From Streptomyces sp. NBC_01465 (GTDB taxonomy: Bacteria; Actinomycetota; Actinomycetes; Streptomycetales; Streptomycetaceae), in the NCBI RefSeq assembly GCF_036227325.1, contig NZ_CP109467.1, forward strand, positions 7,936,001-8,000,000: a stretch of DNA of 64,000 nt, given 5' to 3'. A program made the position numbers and the translations under genes. Of this stretch, positions 55,356 to 62,111 are shown piece after piece (position 1 is the first letter of the stretch; each line of letters begins with the position of its first letter). The notes under the pieces were generated by a model, which worked only from the letters and a program-made list of their open reading frames with translations, was not told the DNA's origin and did not search any database.

Positions 55356-57364
55356 GCCGTGTTCTCCTCCGTGTCCGGGGAGAGCTCGTCGTCCCGGGTG
55401 TCGAACGGGGTGCGGTAGCTGGGCGTGTTGGTGCGCAGACGGAGCCGCAGGATGAGCCGGATGCGGGTGGACGCGGGCAGCCGTACCGTCAGAAAAGTGC
55501 TGTCGCAGACCTGCTCCGACTCGGTGACGACGGGCTCGGTGTGGCCGTAGTCGTACATGTCCCCGATCCAGGTGTCGTCCTGGCAGGTGGTGTAGCGGAC
55601 GGCGGAGATGGTGTGCTCGGCGAAGGCGCCCGCCTGGACGATCACTGTGTGCTCGGCCTCGGGGGAGAGGTTGACCAGTTCCACGGTGGTCGCTTCGGGG
55701 TCGATGGAGGTGACCAGCGCGGCCACTTCCGGGGGCAGGCCGGCGCGGCGGGCCTCGGCGTCGTGGTAGCGCAGCCGGGCCTGCTGCAGGCCGCCGTTGT
55801 ACAGCACCTGGGGGCCGCCCCACGTGAGCTGGACGAGGGCCTCGGTGGCGACGGGGTTGGACTGCTGCCACACGTGGATGTCGGCCTCGGGGACGTCCAG
55901 TTCGCGGTAGCGGTCGATGCGCCGCAGCCGGTGTCGGATCTGGGCCTGGGCGGTGGCGAGGATGCGTTCCGGGTATTCGGGGTCGTCGCCGGCGAGGAAG
56001 GCGAACCACGCCTTCTCGTGCCCGGACTCCTCCTTGGCACGGAACGGCCGGACGGTGCGCCAGTCGATTGCCTCGGCTTCGCGCAGTTCCTCCAGCCGCT
56101 TGCGGTCGGCGTCGGAGGACGAGTGGTGCCACAGGGCCACCGGAACGGGCGGGGTGGCGGGGTTGTAGTCGAACCAGCCCGTGTCGTTGTGCCGGAACGG
56201 AAGGTGGAGCGTGGGCGTGGTGGCGTCGGGGCCGAGCTCGGCTCGCCACTTGGAGGGGAGACTGGAGTCGGCCGCGGTGTGGGGCATCACCTTGCCGCGG
56301 GCAATGAGGGCGTCGAGGGAGGTACGGACCATGGACAGGTAGTCGTCGTCCCCGGTGACCGTCGCCGCCGCGAGCGCCGCCACGCAGGCCGCGCTCCCTA
56401 TGCTGTGCCAGCCGTGCGGCCACGACCAGCCGTAGTGGCCGCCGTACCAACGGCCCTCCAGCAGACCGCCGACGACCCCGTCCGGGCCGACGTTGTCGGG
56501 GATGAGACCGTCGTTCGCCTCCGTACGCTCACGCCACGCGCCCACGTACTCGACGATCCAGTCGCGGTAGCGCTCCTCGCCGGACAGGATCCAGGCGTTG
56601 AGGACCAGTCCGGCCGCACCGAGGTTCAGCGCGGTGTCACCGACGCCCATCCGGTCCCGCATCTGCGCCCCCAGACGCGGATCCGCGGAGAGCGGGAACG
56701 GACCGCCCGCGGCCTCGGGGATCCACTCGAGCGGGTACCCGTAGGTGTCGGCCTCCTTCTGCAGCCAGGGGTAGACGTCGCCGTCGAAGAGGCCCGTGCG
56801 GTCGGGGTCGCTGCCGTTGTGGGGGCTGGTGATGATGCGGTGCTCGGGGTCGTAGTTGCCCTTGGCCGGGTCGACGTACAACTCCGCGAAGCGCAGGGCG
56901 CGTTCGGACCAGCGGTCGGGGGCGGCCATGCACAGGAAGAAGAGCAGGAGCAGGCTCTCGCCCTGGTGGAACCAGTCGTAGCCGCGCTCGTACTCGTCGC
57001 GCAGCATGTCCAGCTCGGTCAGTTGCCGGGTCACGCCTTCCCAGTGTTTCTCGCTGGCGGGCAGCAGATCGTCGGCGCCGCCGAGGAGGTACAACTGGGG
57101 CCAGTTGAAGAACACTTCGTAGAAGTCGTCCACACCATCGCGGGACGTGAGCGGCTGGGTGTAATTCAGGCGTCCGTCCGGGCCGGTGAAGTCACGGTCG
57201 AAGCGGCGCCACGCGTGGTCGAGCAGGTCGAACAGGGCTCGTTGGGACACAGCCCAGCCCGGTGGTTCGAGCACCGGAACCTGGGCCTGGACCTCGGGCG
57301 GTGCCGGCCGGGCGGCGGCCGCGGCATCGTCGCCCGGCGTGCTGCCGGGAGGGCTGAAGGGCAT
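55352..57364 (-). CDS. Unassigned 670-aa protein, likely (alpha/alpha)-barrel glycosidase
   Basis: I do not recognise a named family. ATG 57364 has GGAGA upstream; the longer frame from 57649 overlaps the permease. No signal peptide, so it acts inside. From ~residue 40 to 470 it is helical with aromatic motifs spaced like an (alpha/alpha)6 toroid: FYEVFFNWPQLYLLGG, YDWFHQGESLLLLFFLCMAA, DGDVYPWLQKEADTYGYPLEW, GHYGWSWPHGWHSIG. The last ~150 residues are beta-rich (TTVELVNLSPEAEHTVIVQ). It stands between the transporter and the sugar-oxidation genes and overlaps the mutarotase, exactly where an enzyme releasing the monosaccharide from the imported glycoside would be. A glycoside hydrolase or lyase is inferred, not shown. 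Confidence 0.75.
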   Translation of the reverse strand: MPFSPPGSTPGDDAAAAARPAPPEVQAQVPVLEPPGWAVSQRALFDLLDHAWRRFDRDFTGPDGRLNYTQPLTSRDGVDDFYEVFFNWPQLYLLGGADDLLPASEKHWEGVTRQLTELDMLRDEYERGYDWFHQGESLLLLFFLCMAAPDRWSERALRFAELYVDPAKGNYDPEHRIITSPHNGSDPDRTGLFDGDVYPWLQKEADTYGYPLEWIPEAAGGPFPLSADPRLGAQMRDRMGVGDTALNLGAAGLVLNAWILSGEERYRDWIVEYVGAWRERTEANDGLIPDNVGPDGVVGGLLEGRWYGGHYGWSWPHGWHSIGSAACVAALAAATVTGDDDYLSMVRTSLDALIARGKVMPHTAADSSLPSKWRAELGPDATTPTLHLPFRHNDTGWFDYNPATPPVPVALWHHSSSDADRKRLEELREAEAIDWRTVRPFRAKEESGHEKAWFAFLAGDDPEYPERILATAQAQIRHRLRRIDRYRELDVPEADIHVWQQSNPVATEALVQLTWGGPQVLYNGGLQQARLRYHDAEARRAGLPPEVAALVTSIDPEATTVELVNLSPEAEHTVIVQAGAFAEHTISAVRYTTCQDDTWIGDMYDYGHTEPVVTESEQVCDSTFLTVRLPASTRIRLILRLRLRTNTPSYRTPFDTRDDELSPDTEENTA

Positions 57365-57470
57365 GGCGAAGATCTCCGTTCGGGGCGGCGGCGCGGAGCG
57401 CACGCCGGGTACAGCGGGCGGGTGGACGGGCGTCGGCCGAGCGCGGGCTGCCGCGGGCCGTCGGACCGGC

Positions 57471-58442
57471 CTACTCCTTGGTGGCTCCGGCGAGCATCCC
57501 GCTGACCAGGAAGCGCTGGGCGAAGAGAAAGACGACGAGGACCGGTGTGATGGCAAGCAGCGTGGCCAGCGCCAGTTGCGGCCGCTCGATCGCGGTCGTG
57601 CCGACGGCCGGGTTGAAGGACGGCACGTTGCTGAGCAGGCTGCCGACACCGACCTGGATGGGCATCTGGTCGCTCTCGGGGAGCATCACGTAGGGCAGGA
57701 AGTAGTTCGTCCAGTTGGCGACGAAGCTGAAGAAGCCCACGAGCGCGATGACAGGTGTCGCCAGCGGCAGCGCGATGTGCCGGAAGACGCCGAGCTCCGA
57801 GCAACCGTCAATCCGTGCCGCCGCCAACAGGTCCTTCGGTACGGCGGTGCTGAAGTAGATGTACGTCAGGTACACGCCGAACGGGTAGAACGAGTACGGC
57901 AGGATGATCGACCACATCGAGCCGATCAGACGCACCGCGTTGACCTCGAGAAACAGCGGCACCACCAGCGTGGCGGTCGGCATGAGCATCACGACCAGCG
58001 TCGCGACGAGCAGGCTGTGCCGCCCACGGAACTCCGTCATCGCCAGGGCGTACCCCGCGGGGATGGTCACGCACAGGGTGATGACCAGCGAGATCACCGC
58101 GTAGAGCGTGGAGTTGCCCAGCCACTGCATGATGGTGTTGTCCTGGAACGCGGTGAGAGCGTCCCAGTTGGCCTTGAAGGCGTGCCAGGAGCCGATCGAC
58201 AGCGGGTTTCCATGGACGAGCTGCTGGTCGGTCTTGGTCGCCGCGAGGACGAGCCAGAGTACCGGCAGCACGAAGAAGACCAGGAAGACGACCAGTACGG
58301 AGCCGGTCAGCAGGCGTGGCACCAGATGATGCGAGGGACTTCGCCGCGCAGGGGCCTGGAGGTGTGTTCGGCTCATGAAGCTCGGTCCCTGTTTCGTGGA
58401 TGGTGTGGCGGCGGCCGGTCCGGCAGCGGTCTCAGTCGGCAT
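57471..58442 (-). CDS. ABC sugar permease, MalG-type (CUT1)
   Basis: 323-aa permease with six membrane segments and EAA loop LLAAARIDGCSELGVFRHIALP. ATG 58442 overlaps the previous permease by 11 nt; ATG 58376 with AGGGA before it is an equally good start, since residues 1-22 are low-complexity. It pairs with the next gene and the lipoprotein; again no ATPase gene is present, pointing to a shared MsiK-type ATPase. Confidence 0.9.
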   Translation of the reverse strand: MPTETAAGPAAATPSTKQGPSFMSRTHLQAPARRSPSHHLVPRLLTGSVLVVFLVFFVLPVLWLVLAATKTDQQLVHGNPLSIGSWHAFKANWDALTAFQDNTIMQWLGNSTLYAVISLVITLCVTIPAGYALAMTEFRGRHSLLVATLVVMLMPTATLVVPLFLEVNAVRLIGSMWSIILPYSFYPFGVYLTYIYFSTAVPKDLLAAARIDGCSELGVFRHIALPLATPVIALVGFFSFVANWTNYFLPYVMLPESDQMPIQVGVGSLLSNVPSFNPAVGTTAIERPQLALATLLAITPVLVVFLFAQRFLVSGMLAGATKE

Positions 58443-59346
58443 CGAAGAACCCCGACCGTGCGACGAAGACCCCGGCGACCGACACGCTGACGACCAGCAG
58501 CTCCACCGAGACCGCGGCGGCGCCGTTGATGTTGTTCATCTGGAAGGCGAAGTCGTACGTCAGCTGGTTCAGCGAGTAGTCGCGTCCGGCGACGCCCACG
58601 CTGGCGAGCGAGAGCAACTGCGGCTCCACGAACAGCTGGGCACCGGCCGCGAAGGCCAGGATCACCATGTACACGATCCACTTGCGGAGCATCGGGATCT
58701 GCACGCGCCATGCGGTCTGCCAGGCGTTCGCGCCGTCGATGCGCGCGGCTTCCATGACGTCCTTGGGGATGTTGTTGAGGGCGCCGTACATGACGACGAT
58801 CCAGCCGCCCGCCCCGGTCCAGAACGCGATGATCGTGAACAGCAGGGCCAGGTTGCCCGGCGCGATGACCTCACCGAAGGTGTGGAATCCCAGGGTGCCC
58901 AGCAGGGAACTGACCGGGCTCACCGAAGGATCGAGCATGAACAGCCACACCAGCACACTCGCGGCGCCGGCGAGGGCTCCGGGGATGTAGTAGAAGAAGC
59001 GAAGGCTCTTGCTGACGGTGCCCGAGGAGATGCGGTGCAGCAGCAGCGACAGGCCGACCACGAACACCACGAGTGAGACCAGCCAGAACAGCAGGTACAG
59101 CGCGACATGGCCCACGGCGTCCATGAAGCGGAAGTCCTGTGCCGTGGTGATGAAGTTGCTGAAGCCGCTGAATGTGCCGCCGGCGTCGGTGAACGCGAAG
59201 TACACGGCGTACCCGGTGGGCAGGATGCCGAACGCGATCAGCAGGACAACGTAGCCGGCGACGAAGGCGACGCCGGCCCGGCTCTGCCGGGAGCCGCCGC
59301 GAGAGCGCCGGGTGGTGGAGCCGGCTGATGAGCGCGTGAGGGTCAC
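58432..59346 (-). CDS. ABC sugar permease, MalF-type (CUT1)
   Basis: 304-aa permease. GTG 59346 overlaps the binding-protein stop (GTGA). About six membrane segments, a Ser/Arg-rich N-terminus and EAA loop VMEAARIDGANAWQTAWRVQIP. Longer frames overlap the binding-protein gene and are rejected. Translationally coupled on both sides within the leftward operon. Confidence 0.9.
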   Translation of the reverse strand: MTLTRSSAGSTTRRSRGGSRQSRAGVAFVAGYVVLLIAFGILPTGYAVYFAFTDAGGTFSGFSNFITTAQDFRFMDAVGHVALYLLFWLVSLVVFVVGLSLLLHRISSGTVSKSLRFFYYIPGALAGAASVLVWLFMLDPSVSPVSSLLGTLGFHTFGEVIAPGNLALLFTIIAFWTGAGGWIVVMYGALNNIPKDVMEAARIDGANAWQTAWRVQIPMLRKWIVYMVILAFAAGAQLFVEPQLLSLASVGVAGRDYSLNQLTYDFAFQMNNINGAAAVSVELLVVSVSVAGVFVARSGFFDAD

Positions 59347-60704
59347 GGGGAGACCTTGTATCCGTTGGACTTGGCGTACTTGACGATGGAGTCCTGCCAG
59401 GCGGGCAGCAGGGACTCGATGGACTTGCCCTGGGTGATGCCGGGCTTGACGGTGGCGGCCCAGATCGCCTCCTGGCTGAACTGGCCCGAACCCCACTCCG
59501 ACCAGACCTGGGAGGAGGCGGTCTTGAGCGCGCTCAGGTCGCTGGCGAAGTAGCCGGAGGTGTCCTGGCCCTTCAGCCAGACCTCTGCCGCGGGCGCGTA
59601 GGCCGGGTAGCCCGGAGCCTTCCCACCCTGGTAGGCGTTGTCGGTGGTGACCCACTTCAGGAAGTCGGTCGCCGCCTTGATGTGGGTGGAGTGCTGGGAC
59701 AGCAGCCAGGTACCGCCGCCGACGTTGCCGGTGGAGGTCGCGCTGTCTCCCTGCCACTGCGGTATCGGAGCCGCCGCGATCTGCTTGGCCGGGGTCTTGA
59801 AAGTGTCCCTGAACACGGCGCCGCCGAACCAGGCAGGGCCAGGCATGAGAAGGACCTTCTTGGCCTTGTTCTTGCCGAAGTCGGTGCTGAAGACCCCGGT
59901 GATGGACATGGACTTGTTCTTGATCAGTACGTCCATGAGCTTGGCCATCTTGGTGCAGGCCTCGCTGGTGGTGTTCACCGAGACGGCCTTCGGACCGGTG
60001 ATGTGGTTGGCGCCGCACTTGCTCGCCCACAGGTAGATCTCGGGGGCGAAGGAGTCACCGGCGTCACCCACGAGATAGCCCGGGTGCTCGCTGGCCACCT
60101 TCTCACCGAGCTGCTGGTACTCCTCCCAGGTCGTCGGCGCCGTGTAGCCGAACTGCTTCAGCAATGGTGCGTTGTACCAGAGCACGGCCTGGGAGAGGTC
60201 GTTGCGCAGGCAGTAGAGCTTGCCGTTGACCGTGCAGACGTCGTTGGCACCCTTGGCGAACCCGCCGAGGGTCGCGTCCGGGATCAGACCCTTGTTGAGC
60301 GGTGCGGCGAAGCCGGCGTCGACCGCCCAACTGGCCTCGTTGTTCTGGGAGCTGAACACGACGTCCGGCCAGCCCTTGTGCGTGCGGTTGAACAACTGGA
60401 CCTTGGTCTGGAGGTAGTTCGAGCCGTTGGCGTCGCCGTCGTAGCTGACGATGTGCATCTTCACGTCCGGGTGCTGCCGCTGGTACAGCTTCGCGGCGTC
60501 CATGCGGGTCGCGTCCACCCAGACGGTCAACGCGCCGTCCTTCTGCGGTGCCTGGGCGAAGCCGTCCTTGTCGGTCGTGGCGGCGGTGCCGCCGCCACAG
60601 GCGGAAACGGTCAGCAGCACCGTGGCAGCACACCCGGTCAGCAACGCCGAACGCTTCTTGCCGAGCGCTCTCTTCGGACTGGACGAAGGCTTGTTGACGG
60701 TCAT
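59343..60704 (-). CDS. ABC sugar-binding lipoprotein (CUT1)
   Basis: 453-aa family-1 solute-binding protein. ATG 60704 has GGAG 6 nt upstream and is preferred to ATG 60716. A basic N-terminus leads to a lipobox ending at Cys36 (TVSACGGG). Family features: LTVWVDATRMDAAKLYQRQHP, VFSSQNNEASWAVDAGFAAPL, LPAWQDSIVKYAKSNGY. First gene of the long operon; its ligand is probably the glycoside processed by the 670-aa enzyme and the oxidation genes. Confidence 0.92.
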   Translation of the reverse strand: MTVNKPSSSPKRALGKKRSALLTGCAATVLLTVSACGGGTAATTDKDGFAQAPQKDGALTVWVDATRMDAAKLYQRQHPDVKMHIVSYDGDANGSNYLQTKVQLFNRTHKGWPDVVFSSQNNEASWAVDAGFAAPLNKGLIPDATLGGFAKGANDVCTVNGKLYCLRNDLSQAVLWYNAPLLKQFGYTAPTTWEEYQQLGEKVASEHPGYLVGDAGDSFAPEIYLWASKCGANHITGPKAVSVNTTSEACTKMAKLMDVLIKNKSMSITGVFSTDFGKNKAKKVLLMPGPAWFGGAVFRDTFKTPAKQIAAAPIPQWQGDSATSTGNVGGGTWLLSQHSTHIKAATDFLKWVTTDNAYQGGKAPGYPAYAPAAEVWLKGQDTSGYFASDLSALKTASSQVWSEWGSGQFSQEAIWAATVKPGITQGKSIESLLPAWQDSIVKYAKSNGYKVSP

Positions 60705-61075
60705 GAATGACTCCACTGGGTTTGCAGGTGCCCCGAGCGGGTCGGGGGGAGCGGGGATGGGTCGACGCCGGGCCGTCCCGGGCGAGCGTCGGAAATTGAG
60801 GTGGCTGTACTGCTACCGATGTGGAAGAAATTAGCCGCCTCATCAAGGGATCCGTCAAGGGTGTGTACGGCGTTACTTGCGGAATTTGGGGGCGATGACA
60901 GAGCGTTCACGCGCGGTTATGGCCGTTAAAGGGCATTTGTGTGCCTGGAAATCCCGAGCATGCGTCGTAGGGCCTGGTCGGAATGAGTAGGACTTATAGT
61001 TCGCCTGCGCTACGATCCTGTCGGCTCCACAGCACGTCAGTCGCGTACGCCGCAGTTACCCGGGAGGCAGCACAG
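60705..61075. promoter_or_regulatory. Divergent promoter region of the sugar operon and GntR gene
   Basis: 371 nt without a gene. For the rightward GntR gene a TACGAT -10-like hexamer (61011-61016) with weak TAGGAC 17 nt before it fits a start of transcription near 61023, which also supports the downstream ATG 61076. The leftward promoter was not resolved; no long palindrome was found. Confidence 0.4.
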
Positions 61076-61873
61076 ATGGACGACACGCCAGCGATCGAAG
61101 GGGCCTTGCCGGTTCAGGTCCCTCCCACTGCGCCGGCGGCAGTGAGCGGCTCGGACGAGCGGCGCGACTACCGTCCCGGGTACGAAATCGTGGCGGAGCG
61201 GATCCTCGAATACATCGCCGAGGAGCGGCTGGTGGCGGGTGACCGGCTGCCCACCGAGATTGACCTGGCCCAGATTCTGAGTACCAGCAGGGCGGTGGTG
61301 CGGGAAGCCGTGAAGATCCTTTCGGCACTGGGCCGGGTACGGGCCCACAAGGGGAGGGGCCTGTTCGTCGCGGACGACGAGGGCATGCTCGTCACCAGCC
61401 GGTGGGGAGGTTTCTTCCGTCCCGTCGACATCGACCACGTGCTGATGCTGTTCGAGTTCCGCAGGGTCCAGGAGATGTCCGCCAGCAGTCTGGCGGCCAC
61501 CCGCGCCACTCCTTCGGAACTGCGCACCATCGAGGTGGCCATGGAGGAGTGCCGGCATGGGTTCGTCCATGACCAGGTCGACGTGTTCAATCAGGCTGAC
61601 GAGGACTTCCACGCGGCCGTGTCCGCGGCCTCGCACAACACCTTCCTCGTGAGCGCCGTGCGGGACGCGCGACGACTGCAGCGCCAGTCCAGCGCCATCG
61701 GTATCCACGACACGCTCGGAGAGAACACGGCGGCGGCCGTCGAGGAGCACGAGTCGATCTACCGGGCGATCCGTGACGGCCGCCCCGAGGAGGCGGCGCA
61801 GGCCACCGCGGCACACCTCGACAGAACCCTGGAGGACTACCGGCGCGAGATCCAGCGGCGCCTGTTCGGGTAG
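61076..61873 (+). CDS. GntR-family (FadR/FCD) regulator
   Basis: 265-aa regulator. ATG 61076 follows GGGAGG by 9 nt; the longer frame from 60983 would begin upstream of the likely promoter. Winged HTH at about 35-95 (VAERILEYIAEERLVAGDRL, STSRAVVREAVKILSALGRV), then the all-helical FCD ligand domain with metal-binding pattern (DVFNQADEDFHAAV, EHESIYRAIRDGRPEEA). Divergent from the deoxysugar operon, so it probably represses it until a sugar acid intermediate binds. Confidence 0.92.
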   Translation: MDDTPAIEGALPVQVPPTAPAAVSGSDERRDYRPGYEIVAERILEYIAEERLVAGDRLPTEIDLAQILSTSRAVVREAVKILSALGRVRAHKGRGLFVADDEGMLVTSRWGGFFRPVDIDHVLMLFEFRRVQEMSASSLAATRATPSELRTIEVAMEECRHGFVHDQVDVFNQADEDFHAAVSAASHNTFLVSAVRDARRLQRQSSAIGIHDTLGENTAAAVEEHESIYRAIRDGRPEEAAQATAAHLDRTLEDYRREIQRRLFG

Positions 61874-61994
61874 CGCCGCCGCGCCAGCGCACGCCCCGGG
61901 CTCGTCTTGCCGGCGCATCGACGCGGACGCACCCTTCGGTGCGTCGCGGATGTCCCGTGCCGCCAAGACGCCTCAGAAAAGCCAGAACGATCCG

Positions 61995-62024
61995 TTGACT
62001 TCTGCGCAACGGGAACCCTAGCTT
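61995..62024 (+). promoter_or_regulatory. Promoter of the GH27 gene
   Basis: TTGACT (61995-62000) and TAGCTT (62019-62024) are separated by 18 nt, a good match to the streptomycete housekeeping (HrdB) promoter. Transcription would begin near 62031, about 80 nt before the start codon. Confidence 0.65.
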
Positions 62025-62051
62025 CGGCGAGACCTGTTCGGAAACCCGTGC

Positions 62052-62073
62052 ATTGTTCGACATCTCGAACAAT
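62052..62073. promoter_or_regulatory. Perfect palindrome in the GH27 leader, likely operator
   Basis: ATTGTTCGA and TCGAACAAT flank CATC (9-4-9), just downstream of the predicted transcription start, where a bound repressor would block. A further GTTCGATTGG half-site-like piece follows at 62081. The same arms were not seen in the divergent region at 60.7-61.1 kb, so a different regulator may act here. Confidence 0.65.
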
Positions 62074-62111
62074 CTTCGGTGTTCGATTGGTACGCCCTGG
62101 AAGGAACCCGT

